The translations under genes were made by a program, and so were the position numbers. From the NCBI RefSeq assembly GCF_963675165.1, contig NC_087389.1, positions 2,266,001 through 2,330,000 on the forward strand: DNA of 64,000 nt, written 5' to 3'. How positions within the stretch are numbered: the stretch's first letter is position 1; each line of letters starts with the position of its first letter. The notes beneath the pieces are model-generated. The model ran no database searches, was not told where the DNA came from, and worked only from the letters and a program-made list of their open reading frames with translations. This document shows positions 52,126 to 63,869 of this stretch, in pieces. This stretch comes from Halichondria panicea. Its lineage: Eukaryota; Porifera; Demospongiae; Suberitida; Halichondriidae.

Positions 52126-55100
52126 GTGGCTGTGTGAGTATGGTGGGCTCCATGCCAGTTGTCCAAACAGCATATGGGAATCCATTGTACACTTTTCCAT
52201 CTCTATAGTCCCTCCATTCCTTGATTGTCCCAGCAGCACCAACATTGCCCTGTAAAAATTTAATTGAATAATTAATATGCATTGGCAGGGATTCATTTAA
52301 TTAAAGGAGATGCCCCCTTGAGATTCGAAATTTAATATGTACAGAGTTCTTGCAACTCAATGTTTAGAGCGTGAAGTGCCTGTCACGTGAACTGTTACGT
52401 AAGAAGATTGAAATATCAAGTAATTTGAGCCTATGCCAGTTGTTGGAGATGTGTTGCTGCTAAACTTGAAAGATAACTCAGTAAACAGGTCTGTTGGACT
52501 TGAAACAGGATGACATTGTTGTAGTCATTGTTGCTGCTGTTAGCTAAGTATAATATTCTTGTCACGTGTGCATGCACAGTTTAGATTCAGTTTGCTGTAG
52601 CTCACCATTCAGTCTCACTCACTGCCATGTGACGACAGTCCACTTGCATTTACAATAATGCGATAGTTAATCTGTTCCCAAAGACCATGGCTACATATAC
52701 GTATACTGCTGCAGTTCATCATATTATTTCGTGTATTTGAAGTCACATTAAAGGGGTTATACGGTATTAACCCCCAATAAAGGACACCTCTGAATAGCGG
52801 ACAAAACCTCTTGCACTAACTTGTCCGTTATTCGAGGTTCCACTGTATATCAAGGTAACGATCTGTACCTTGTTGTCAAGAGCAATCAGTCCTACTTCAA
52901 ACCACTTGTTAGTTTGAGACAGCATGTCAGTGACCACGCTCTCACAGGCGACCTGGGGTGAGTCTCCCCTTCTTATGTGTTGCACTATCTGATAACTGGG
53001 GCAAAATTGCATAATCCGTTCTCCATCCCCAGTAGCTGAGCAAAGGTTAAAACAACGGAGAACTAGATTGCATACTTTGCATCCCCAGTTTACTAAGATT
53101 AAAAGTGAAACCTTAACAACTGTGTAAAAACCTACTATGAACCAGACACCGTATAGCGTTAAATTTTCAAGGCACTTATATTTCGTGGATTGGCCTCTAA
53201 AAGCATTTCGTTGCACAATGAATGACTGCTTACCAGAAGCCACGCCTTTAAATCTTTGCACGTTATAGCAGGTAATTCTAATTACAGAACAATTTTCGTG
53301 GATTTGTGAAATTTCGTGTAGAATTGTAACCCACGAAATCCGCGAAAATTAAGCCCCTCGAAAATTTCGCGCTATACGGTATACTGCATGTACATAAGCA
53401 CTCAAACTAGGGCAACCATTCATTGTAAGCAGGTTAACTCTTACAAAGTTACGTTTTATCACCTGCTGCTGCTCCAGCCTTGATTACGTGTGAGTCCATC
53501 AACAAAAAGGAAAACACATTAATTTTGTGGTATCAGAGAGTAGCACCAGGGGCTTATAAGCCTTGGTAGCACTCACTCTATCATCAGCGTACAGTCCACA
53601 GCCGGGAAGAGGGGAATCCCCCACTCTGCCAGGAGGCTTGAATGGTGGGCCAGAAGTAGACACACCAGCAGCGATGTACCCACCACGATCCAAACACAGG
53701 ACAGCTACACAGAAGAACAAAAATTTACGACATACAAACATTTCAAGTAGGTCCCCTACACATTGTATCGTGTCCAGTGGGCTTTGGTAACGTATGTTTG
53801 CGTTTGTACTCCTGCAATGAAAAGAATGTCACATACTCTAAAGAGAATAGCGAGGGGACTCAAAGCACTGCACCAATGTATAACACTACAACGGTATAAA
53901 TTTCACCTCATACGCTTGTTTGGTTTCAGGGATAAGTAGGCTATCATTGTCCTCGAGAAGAAATTGCTGCTCTCTAGCAAACTGAGTAGCTCCTTCTCCA
54001 ACCAGTATGTTAGCACTGGATTTTTCAAGCACTCTTCTAGCTACCGATATCGGCTTGGCATATCTAGCAAAGAATGTGCAAACATTGCAATATGCTAGCA
54101 ATGTTGACACATAAAAATAACAATAATTTGTATTGACATCACACCTCCATAACGTGCATCAATCTGACTCATAATTATGGTAGTAAGTAAAGGCTTATCC
54201 CACCATTGAAGAACACACCTTTCTAGGGCAGCCACAGCCCCAACTGAACAATCGGACCCTCTCATTATTGCAGCGTCAAGTTGCACCACACCCTCCGAAT
54301 TAGGGTAGCAACCTCTCCCTATGTAGTATTTCCCTGTGTCCGGGTTGTCTTCAACGACTATAGGAAATTAGAAAATATGTTAAAGGAATTAACTCACAAT
54401 AATTATTATTAATGAACATGGACTGGACAGAATGTCCGAATTGGCATTCCATTTTGTGTAGGCATGTAACATAATAATATACTCACCAGAAATTCTAAAT
54501 AATTATGCTGCAAAAAGGACTTTGAAGTTGTAGTATCAGACCCCCACTGCAAACGTACCCTTCAAAAAATCTTACCCATGCACACACGAAAACAGACCAG
54601 CGTCTGTTTATGCACCATATAATTTCCTGTATTTTATTGCAAGGATATGTTTTTGTGTGTCCATATGATTTTAGGGAACGTTTTGTGGGGGTGGGGGGGG
54701 GGGGGGGTCTGATCTGCAAATTCAAGTCCTTTTTGTAGTGCCAGCATAAAGGGTAGTATTAATTGTCACTGATAACATTCCATTAGTGCACAGGTAGGGT
54801 ATGATTTTGTGCATGGGCTCTGTTTTTGTGTGCGCATGGGTATGATTTTCTGGAGGGAATGTTTTTGTGGGTCTGCAACTTCAGCAACTTCAGTGTCCTT
54901 TTTGCAGTGTCAGCATGTTTAGGGTAGAATTTTCTGGTGGGTATTATTGTCGCTGATAACATTCCATACCCTCCAGGATGTTGTCTCGCCAATCAGATCA
55001 TTCATCCACTCATATATCTTAAAACCACACCCACATGTGGTTAGCTTGCTGATGGCTGATAGTTAATCTACCACGCCTACTGTAATGAAGAATTCCACTA

Positions 55101-58100
55101 TTGCAAGAGCTTGGCTTGCGAGACTAGAGGGGGGTGGTGTGACGTTTTGCACGTGATCTCAACTTCGCTATTCTAAAAGATCCGCCGTGGAATTAATTTT
55201 TTCTGGCACTATAATTACATAATTATGTAAGTATTTTGATTCAAAGAATGAATTTAGAAGCAAAGCGCTAGTATACTGTAGAAAGTTACTTGAAGACGTG
55301 ACCCACAAAAAAATGAAAGAGCAGCTGCCCCTTCCCGATCTCTTTAGGCTTCTAAGACTTGCAAAGACATAATTATTAAACTTACATAATAATTATAGCT
55401 AAACTAGCTGTAACATCACCAATAAACATGGTCCAAACCTTCATGTTGTGCATATACAGGGCCGTAGATCGTGTGAATAGGGAGGGGGGTGCTTTGTGAG
55501 TGCAAAGCGGCTGAAATTTTGTGGATCGGAAACTACACTCACCAATTTACGTGTCATTTCTACGGTGGCCCTGAGGTACATACATAGATCTAGTAGCTAC
55601 GTTACGTCAATTCCAATTCCCAATGGCAATTCAACTGAGGCTACATGTACATCAATTCGCTACGTCAGTTCTCTTTTGGAGTTGGAGAGTACGTGGCAAT
55701 TCTTTTTGTAAAGGTTCTTCCAGGTAGCTCAGATTATTAGAAATAATTTTGTCAATCACATACACAATGTATAGGCCTTACAGTTAATTTTTTTGTCAAT
55801 GGGCCTGACTGAATGTCAAGATTTGATAAGCTGATTGTCAATGTATATACTGTATAGCGCGAAATTTTCGAGGGGCTTAATTTTTGCGGATTTCGTGGGT
55901 TAGCAATCCTACATGAAAATTAAGTCCACGGAATTATCTGCTATAACGTGCAAAGATTTAAAGGTGTGGCTTCCGGTAAGCAGTCATTCCGCGAACATTG
56001 TGAAACGAAATGCTTTTAGAGGCCAATCCATGAAATATAAGTGCCTCGAAAATTTCGCGCTATACGGTAGATATTCATTGATCAGCTCTCTCCTGTTAAA
56101 ATAACCAGCCTATGTGTCATAAGTGCCTAATTGTCAAATAGTTTAGCTCCTGCAGTAGACTCTCGTATTCCGGCTCTCTGAAGTACGGCCACCTCGATAT
56201 ACCGGCCATTTGGTGTGGTTTGGCACATTACACTTAAATAGTGATTCATTATCCATTATCCTCAAGACTAATTACATGCTACAAAGCAGCTACAGGGGTG
56301 AGATGGGCTTTGGGATGGGCTTAATTTCGAAAACAGTAGTTTTGTCGAAATTAAAGCCCACCAGGCAGAGGAAGTCCACATGCGTGCTACAAGTTCAGTT
56401 GATCGATGTCATTGCAGTCACGTCCAGGCCAGTGCACTGAAGTTGCAGTGATTCGTGCATGGACCTCCTCTGCCCACCAGGTGTTTGCCTTGAAATTACG
56501 CCCTAAGAAACTAAGTCTTTTCTGTCTGTGTCTGAGGCCTGCAAGCTAGCTCTTGAAATACAATGAATACATCAATTTGTAATGCATGGGTAAAGTACCG
56601 TATAGCCGGTAATTTTTCTGGGGCAAAAATTAATATTCATGGTTTTTGTGGTTAAACACTGGACCACGAATGAAGCGACCTTGCCTACTCTGGACATCAC
56701 CTAGGATACGGAGTGAATCAGTAAATAAGCGGTCTAATAATTGCCCCGATAATTAGATGTGAACTGAACGATTCTTCATAATGTCCATTTTTTCCCTACA
56801 GTTGCCGTCATTGCTACATTGGAGATTATAAAGCAATAATAGTTGAGGCACTTTTTCAAGAGGCCACCATTGTGTAACGTCTTGCAGTCAGACCTCGAAA
56901 CCAGAGCTGTACGTAGGTTGTAGATTACGGTCATGCGGTACGAGAGTATTCAAAAAATCGTGGCTATATTTGACCTGTTCCAATAGTTAAGTGTTTGGCT
57001 CTGTCACTCCGCCGAGGAAGCTTTTTTTGCTGGCTGTGAGTTCGGACTTGAATAGAGCCTTACTTATAGTCTATACCTAGGTACGTACTTTCAGCTTAGT
57101 ACTCAGAACAAGCGTTCGAAAACAGTAGTTGGGCGTGGCCCGACTGTCTCTGACGGGAGGTCGGGGGACATGCTTATACCTTAAGGTGACATATTTTCAC
57201 AGGTAGATTTGTTTGTGCGTTTTTACAGTTTTGGTTTTTTGCGAAATGTCGATCTGAACAAGAGGGCAGGCGGCCAATTATTTGCGAGTACTAATTTTTG
57301 CGATTTTACTCTCATTCACCGAAATTAATACACGCGAAAATATGCCACCTTAAGGTATATGATTTGTATTGCCAGATTGCAGTATTTCAGAGATAACGAA
57401 ATATTGATATTCAAAACTTGACATGCAGTTTATAATTTTATTCATGATGCTTATGAGCACACAGCAGTACAAATCCTGACGGGTGGCCGGGCTACACTCG
57501 CCTTGGTTGTACCACCCTAATTACTGTACACCCCTAGAGAGTACAGAACAAGGTAACTAAATGGATCAGTGAACAGTAAGGTACCATGTCTCAGAGCAAC
57601 ATAGAGCTACGCCCAGCTACGACAATATCGATAATCGGTTGTAGACTGGCGGCGACATGCGCGAGCGACTGGCAAACTGCCTATCAGTCACTTGTCTCCG
57701 CTGCAACGAGCATTGCTCAACGTCATAGTAGCCAACCACACTTACACTTCAGGGGATTCAGTACATTCCTGACCTTTATACTTGGTAGCAAAATTTAACC
57801 ACAATATCTATATTTAGACTATAACTAGGGTGACACAAGGTGTCACGGGGCGAGCGTGTTAGCACTTGCTTGGCTTTCTTGGTCACTCTGTCTTCGAAGC
57901 CTTTGTTGTTTACGTTTGGCTAGCCTGACTTCTTTCTCTCAGCTGTTTCTTAGGCTCTTGCTTGTCTCTCTCGTTCTCTCCTTATTCGAAGTCTTTCTTG
58001 TTTGCGTTCGTTGTCAGGAATACACGAAATTGGTAAGGACCGCGTGTGTAAAAACCAGCTATCAGGCTGTACCAACGTACCATTACATACATACAGAGAA

Positions 58101-58580
58101 ATTTCCTACCGTCGTCACTAAGTAAGGGCTCGCTACGCTCGCCCCAATGATATTCATGTTTGGTAGTGTCATGATCTACACCAGAGGCCGAGGAGATACG
58201 ACGTCCGCGTGTATTAAACACACACATTCCTTATTATATTGAACTTTGACCTACGCCTTTGACACGCAGATGTCGTACCTCCTCTGGACCTATACACTTC
58301 CGCTGAGACAAGTGACTGATAGGCAGTTTGCCAGTCGCTCATGCTATGCGCTCGGGCGGCTATTGCCGCCAGTTGTTTACTCTATGAAATCTGTATCGCA
58401 TAGAGCGATACAGATTTCAAATACTTTTTCAACTTCCATTAAATTAATACTGTACTGATAATTACCATTGATTGCTTTCTCAAGAACATCTATACATCCA
58501 ACATTAGCATTGGTTTGGATTTCAAAAGCAGCAGATGTGACAGCATCAAGAGCAAAACTCCAAGTTCCAATGCAGGACAT
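52064..58580 (-). CDS. Glycosylasparaginase / isoaspartyl peptidase-like Ntn hydrolase (family T2)
   Basis: Eight minus-strand exons (58580-58466, 54357-54219, 54063-53907, 53811-53760, 53704-53577, 53478-53463, 53035-52869, 52249-52064) join in phase to 319 residues. The enzyme cleaves asparagine-linked amides after autocatalytic cleavage before Thr. Seen: N-terminal MSCIGTWSF, VVEDNPDTGKYYIGRG, QLDAAIMRG, KPISVARRVLEK, LVGEGATQFA, the nucleophile motif GHDTM, AAGVSTSG, GRVGDSPLPGCGLYADD and GAAAATGDGE. Thr in GHDT is the predicted nucleophile. The ATG at 58580 gives no signal peptide, unlike lysosomal AGA; an open frame without ATG continues upstream to about 58654 and could join an unseen exon. 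One exon is only 16 nt. AGA orthologue or cytosolic paralogue is unresolved. Confidence 0.85.
52263..52868. other. Asparaginase-like gene intron 7, non-coding
   Basis: Contains at about 52770-52850 a short inverted pair (GACACCTCTGAATAGCGGAC versus GTCCGTTATTCGAGGTTCCAC) related to the pogo-like ends. Nothing coding is seen. Confidence 0.45.
53149..53379. mobile_element. 231-bp MITE, CCGTATAGCG family, copy 1 (asparaginase intron 6)
   Basis: Ends CCGTATAGCG... and ...CGCTATACGG; the interior contains CCACGCCTTTAAATCTTTGC. It matches 55851-56067 in inverse orientation. Confidence 0.8.
53463..53478 (-). other. 16-nt microexon of the asparaginase-like gene
   Basis: Between acceptor AG and donor GT on the minus strand, 16 nt encode A-G-A-A-A with phase 0 to phase 1. 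Without it, the flanking exons are out of frame; with it the join YADDR-AGAAA-ATGDGE matches the conserved family segment. Confidence 0.85.
54686..54707 (+). repeat. G-tract (15 consecutive G)
   Basis: A GTGGGGGT stretch followed by 15 G lies in the intron of the minus-strand gene, so the transcript carries a C-tract and the other strand could form a G-quadruplex. Length may be affected by sequencing error. Confidence 0.7.
55851..56067. mobile_element. 217-bp MITE, CCGTATAGCG family, copy 2
   Basis: Starts TGTATAGCGCGAAATTTTCG and ends CGCGCTATACGG. The internal segment around GCAAAGATTTAAAGGTGTGG matches copy 1 at 53149-53379 on the other strand. Confidence 0.8.
57177..57357. mobile_element. 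181-bp MITE with ACCTTAAGGT ends
   Basis: TACCTTAAGGTGACATATTTTC at the left end faces GAAAATATGCCACCTTAAGGTA at the right, complementary but for small differences. The interior is non-coding. Confidence 0.7.
57665..58338. mobile_element. Inverted-repeat element beside asparaginase exon 1
   Basis: A 33-bp perfect inverted repeat (57665-57697 and 58306-58338) with further outward similarity (GGCGGCGACATGCGC versus GCGCTCGGGCGGC...GCCGCC). A separate 14-bp perfect hairpin with 5-nt loop lies just outside at 58386-58418. Confidence 0.75.
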
Positions 58581-58896
58581 CGTTTCCCGAGCGTTTTCTA
58601 CGCTTGAGAGGCCGCAGCTACTGAGTAGTTTTGCGGGCCATGTGTTCACTTCATCTGGTAAGGATCGACTGGATGCAACTCAAAATTCGCTCAGCGCGCA
58701 TACATAGTCTAGTAGGTACATTTTAGAGAGGTCCTTTATATATTGGGTGTGACTCTCAGTCTGTACTGTGGCTCTGCCTGCTGCAGTATTATTTTAATTG
58801 CTGCTGCTAGCTGCAGATACTGGAATAGTCAAGCGTGCAAGCTATTGACTGACTGACTGGCTACTGACTGCTAAAATAAACCTGAGATTGATCGAC

Positions 58897-61145
58897 CATA
58901 GATAGTAGAGGAAGGGATTGGAAACGAGATCACGTGCGCTATACTTCATACATTGAGATCTGAGGTCTATCCGCGTTAGACCGCGAATTGACTAATTTTG
59001 AGCGGGTTAAAGAGTTTTACTCGGTTCTAAAGGTAAGAAACGACTATCTAAGAGCTTTAATGTCAGTAGTAATCTATACTAACAATATTTTGAGCGTTTT
59101 AAGTAAAAAGATATACCTGTTGAGCTACAAGTTAGCTATGACTAACCATTTACCGGGTGCATGGAAAAGAAGGAAACGGAAACGGAAGGCGGAAACGGAA
59201 AACGGAAATATCTCAGCTGTGTAAAGTTAACGACCATTACCATTCTGTGTTTTTTTGACATGAATATGAATATGGATAGTAGAGAGCTGAGTTGTAGGAA
59301 GCCTATCTAATCTATCTAGCTTCAAGGAAAGCATAAGATAAGGTAGCTTGAGACAAGGGGGTGCTCCAGAGCATGCTTCCTACGCCCCTGGTCGATCAGA
59401 GTGAATGAAGTGAACCTGTTTGACTGATATGAAAGTTGAGTACATGGAAAAGCAATAGGAGGCCAGAATCTGAGAACTGAATACATCCAGCTTTCGCAAG
59501 TAACAGATGACATCAGGCAAGATTGTATGACCCTTGCAAAACATGGACTGTGCTGCAACATTGCATGGCAACTTGATGGCTGAACCTTACACAAGATTGT
59601 AATTATGTTGGAGAGTAAGACCCTGAGATACAGCTGCAATGGCTGAACCTAGCCATCTAAACAGTACTGCATGGTAGCCTTGTACTTCGGTTTTTACTTC
59701 ACTTGCTTCATGTTCACTTTATTTATTGATTTATATTCAATTTAAAACACAGAATGGTAATGAGAGTGAAGTGATGAGAGTGAAGTAACATGAAAGCATA
59801 AAAGCACTGAATGAAGCACCCCCTTGACGTTGTCTCAAGCTACCTTACCTAGTTGCTCCTTGAATGTCATAGCTAGATGGATAGGCTTCCCCACAGCACC
59901 CCTTTACAAATACATCTTCTGCTATCAACTTTCACTACTGCAAAAAACACAGAATGGTAATGGTCGTTAACTTTACACAGCTGAGATATTTCTGTTTTCC
60001 GTTTCCGTTTTCCGTTTCCTTCTTTTCCATGCATCCCCATTTACCTGTTTTTAGCACTGTTTGGGGAGAATCTAGTTTCTGACACACTTTTAGAAGCTAG
60101 TAAGCACATTGGCTGTTTCCTTGACTTGAGCTTTAACCCTTTTTTTGATATGTAAGCTTTTTGTCGTTCTCCAGTGTTTGAAATAGGTCGAAGGCACCTC
60201 GAATGGGGTGCCTTCTTTGTGTGGGGTGTCCCGTTCACAATTGAAAGTTTTAGTGTGAATTTTCTGATTCTCTCTATGAAGTAGCTGTACTAACTCGAAA
60301 GAACCTCAATGAAAAAGTGTGAAAATGTCATGTTACTCTTTTCCCACACAGGTGTGATTGTAAACAATGGGCATGGGAAGTCAGTTTTTTTTCAGCGAAA
60401 GAAAAGCAAGAAGCAGCAGACATCCCCCGTCTGTTCTCATCAGCCTTTACCTGAGTCGACCAGCAACTCTTGAATCTCTCCACTTCTTGGTTGCCAAGTC
60501 CGTGTTGAACTAATTGCCATTAAGAACGTGCTCACCATTGTCAAGCTCGTCACCTTGTGTGTTTAGTGCCAGCTCATTGTCAGTACGTTCTGAATATACC
60601 CTTACACTCCCTCTCTCAACTCATCACTCCAGTTCTTTCAACCTAAGTTACCTTCACCAGCGCAGCGTGCTGTGCTATTTTGATTGAGATCCATCGATTC
60701 CCTGAACTTTTGTGATGAAAATCCTGGCCTTAAATGATTTGTGAAAGCATCACTCTTCTACACTATATATTATAGGTAAGTTCTGTCAAAAAATTTTTCA
60801 CGAACCGTTACCCAAACGCAGTCTGACAACACATTCTGACTCATATCGTTATATCGTTCATAATGTACATGGCTTGTCTGCAGTTCATAATAATGTTATA
60901 TAGATGATGAGTTGTCATGGATATTTTATATTGAATGATTTATATAATTGTAGAGCATGGACACATTTCCAGAGTAGAAAGAACTTACAAAAAAAAGAAT
61001 TTCAAAACTAAAAGCTTGCATACACACATAGCTCAGATTCCTACTTCCTGTAGGAGGGCCCATACCCAAACACAGATCTACGGACAGTCCATGAAATTGT
61101 GTTCACGTGATCTCGTTTCCAATCCCCTTCCTCTACTATCTATGG
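58897..61145. mobile_element. TIR element, CATAGATAGTAGAGG family, copy interrupted by a MULE-like element
   Basis: Starts CCATAGATAGTAGAGGAAGG and ends CCTTCCTCTACTATCTATGG. The internal sequence is the inverse of 50332-51793 (for example 60660-60730). It is about 790 bp longer because of the insertion 59155-60036 (plus its 9-bp duplication). No transposase frame is seen. Confidence 0.8.
59155..60036. mobile_element. 882-bp MULE-like non-autonomous element
   Basis: About 100-bp terminal inverted repeats (starting GGGTGCATGGAAAAGAAGG on the left and GGATGCATGGAAAAGAAGG read inward from the right), then further partial inner complementarity around GTAGCTTGAGACAA. CCATTTACC is duplicated at both borders (59146-59154 and 60037-60045). 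Long TIRs plus a 9-bp duplication are characteristic of Mutator-like elements. The interior has no transposase. Confidence 0.8.
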
Positions 61146-61646
61146 ACTGACCACTGCTGCTGTTGCTGACTGTGCATGTGCTGGACTGTGTGGTGCTGCT
61201 TGTACAGGTCTGCTGGAAAAGTCAAACTGCAAGAGCACATTTTTTAAGGGGTACATTGTCATCTTCATTTCAGTTAGGCTTGTTTCAGATCAACCTCCCT
61301 CCTCGGTTTTGCTCACCTCCTCAATTAAGTCATCATTGTTGATGTCAGCCATTATTTGAGATCAAAGTCCTTTTGTTTGCTGACATTGCATTATTTTACC
61401 ATATGCCATGTGCAAGTTGCCAAAAAGCCAGAGCGTAAAAATTGTTTTCTATTTTTATGTCAGACTCCGTCATTTAGGATATGACGTCATCAGTAATGAA
61501 GACCTCCCTCCCTCATCGGGTACAAGTATGCAACTAACAGTGGCCTTATCTTGTGATAATAATTATTATTGTTACCGATTCCGAGGGTGAGTATATGTGG
61601 TAAAATGTGGTTCGGAGTTTACTTAAAAAAAAAAAAAAAAAAAAAA

Positions 61647-62835
61647 ATGGTGGCGCCGACCTCGTGTGCTATTTGTTCGAAGACTATTAAGGTCGAAGAC
61701 TATTAAGGAGTCTACTTCCAAGTCCAATGGTGAAGATGCTGTATTTTGTGAAGGCTCTTGTCAAAGCTGGATGCACAGGCAATGCATAGGTATGTCAATT
61801 CCTATTTTTAGAGCACTTGCTATTTATCAAGCTCCATTCTACTGCATTTATTGTTCTCAAGACGAGTTAAAAAACAAAATAGAAACCCTTGAAGCCCAGC
61901 TAGTGTCTCTACAGCCTGTCAACTCCTATTCTGAGCCTGTTAAACAACATAGTTATTCACCTTAGCTGACCGCACAAGTCGCAAATTCAATGTGGTAGTG
62001 TATGGTATAAAGGAAAAACCTCTAAAACACACTCGTCTGATATACTGACGATGTATCCGAAGTGTTTAATAAGCTTCAATCTCTGCTCAATCTGACTTGG
62101 CAAGTACACGAATAATAAATGTCGCCCAGTTTTAGTAAAATTATCAAGATCTTTTGAAGTTTCCTCTCTGCTGTCTCAACGTTAAAGATACTCCTGGGGT
62201 ATCCATCAAGCCAGACATGTCACCCGATGAAGATTTTGTACGCATGAGTAACATCATTCAGTCTGGAACGATCTATGTGAAAAAAGGCTTCGTAGATCTA
62301 GTTGATTTTAGTTATAAGGAAATTGATACCACGGCACAAGTAACAAACTCAAATCCATTGATAGAGGATCCGTCAGTGACTGACAATAGACAGTCCGACT
62401 GACTGCATGGATCAACGTACAATTTCACACTTTTTAATGGACGCAGTATCGTCAATAAACTGTCTAATCTTCAATCATTTATATATTCTTTGTAGTCTTT
62501 GCTATTACAGAAACTTGGCTCAGCAAAAACTTATTTGATAATGAAATACTCCTACATAGCTATCGTATATATCGAAATGATAGAGGTGGTGGTGTTTACT
62601 TGTTGTGCACAACTCAATTCCTTTTAAAATAATAGATTCTCCAGAAGTAGTTGCTATCCACTTACTTCACTCTAACTCCATTGTGTGTATTGTTTATTTA
62701 TCTCCATCCATTAACTTCACTTTATTTAATGACACCATTTCTTTTCTTACTCATCCACAAAACCTGTTTTTATTTGTTGAAAATGCACTTCATGTGAACA
62801 GACTCTACGGTAGAGATTATTATGTTATGATGTAA
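61647..62835 (+). pseudogene. Degenerate non-LTR retrotransposon (PHD-finger ORF1 and endonuclease piece)
   Basis: A 23-A run (61625-61647) is followed at once by ATG. The first frame has CAICSKT, then after a frameshift FCEGSCQSWMHRQCIG and FYCIYCSQD, the Cys/His spacing of a PHD-like finger, and a coiled-coil segment. 62154-62402 resembles the ORF1 middle region. From about 62440 broken frames give FNGRSIVNKL-like, AITETWLSKN and YRNDRGGGVY, the start of an apurinic-type endonuclease as in CR1-like elements. A 16-bp tandem duplication (61677-61708) and several stops disable it. No reverse transcriptase follows. Confidence 0.65.
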
Positions 62836-63039
62836 TCATGTATTATGTAATCATGTGTGTTCCTTTTGTAAGGTCACCTTTAGACCATGTGCTTTATCCT
62901 TCTTTTGATTATTGTGTGTCGTTATTTGACCAGACCCACGCTTTTAGAATCTAGCTGAGTGTGCCTAGCTGAGTGTGCCTTTGAGTGTAGTTGCAAGTGT
63001 CTAGTATCAATCCAAGGAATCCCTATTGCGATGGTTCCG

Positions 63040-63600
63040 GATCAAACTATAGAATTTGGAAGGTGCAATGCTGTGGGGAATAGTTAATGGCACTGAAACG
63101 GCTCCAGATGCCACAACCCATCCAGAACCCATGCGAAGTTTGTTAAACGGCGAGATCGTGCAATTGTGCTGTTTGTGGATTCGTCGCTTTTGTATGAGCC
63201 TGACGATCAAGTGGAGGCCTGGACTATGCTAAGCGAACAGTTTGACAGAAAAACATGGGCTCGAACTTCGTTGAAAGTTGTTCTCATTGAGACTCAAGGA
63301 GTGTGCAAGAGCACATTAAACAAATGACTGAAATCTTTGATGGACTTAGCGCCCCCATGACTGAAGAGGACAGAGTTGTCTATTTGTTAGCAAGTCTACG
63401 ATGTATTAGTGACAGCTCTTGAATGGCAGTAGTGGTTGAACGACTCCTTCACACCGACTCCTTCACACCGAGAAGAAGTTAAACGAGAAGAGACATACTG
63501 TCAAGGACGAGAGAGCAATGGCTGTAAAAACTTTTAGTAAATGTCATCAATGCGGAAAGTATGGACATTATAAGCGAGACTTATAAGCGAGACTGTTACG
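63040..63600 (+). pseudogene. Ty1/copia-like gag fragment, broken
   Basis: Translated pieces include EAWTMLSEQFDRKTWA, EDRVVYLLASL-like and the zinc-knuckle start CHQCGKYGHYKRD, the order of a copia gag polyprotein. Stops and frameshifts interrupt it. A 14-bp duplication (63441-63468) and a 13-bp duplication (63568-63593) break the frame; the second displaces the last Cys of the knuckle. Confidence 0.65.
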
Positions 63601-63869
63601 ATTTTCGAATCGGAAAACAGAAGGAGAACAAAAAGCACAAGGTATCGATTACTCTAGGAGAAACGGATGACTCTGATAGTGACGGTGAAGCTCTAGTCAC
63701 TCGCTTGGCAGTTGCTATCAGTTTGTTCTCCTGATTTTGGATGTAGCATCCTTGCTCATCAAAACTCGCCACCTTGGAAACCTTTGCAATACTAGGGTAT
63801 CCACTCCTCTCTGAGCGCAACACTGTACCCGAAGGACACTAGGATTTCCCCTCAGGTTGCTGTCTCCGA

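Larger units (their letters stand above)
54358..58465. other. Asparaginase intron 1 (4.1 kb), repeat-filled
   Basis: Contents: an inverted or direct set of GCAAAAAGGACTTTGAAGT / TTCAAGTCCTTTTTG blocks at 54510-54915, a G-run at 54693-54707, a MITE at 55851-56067, the CTCTCTGAAGTACGGCCACCT repeat (56170, also 32895), a MITE at 57177-57357, and an inverted-repeat element at 57665-58338. No exon is supported. Confidence 0.65.

Noticed and set aside
58466-58654. Extension of the asparaginase first exon up to 58654 as coding
   Set aside because: No in-frame ATG precedes it before a stop, and the extra residues do not resemble the family; kept only as an alternative.
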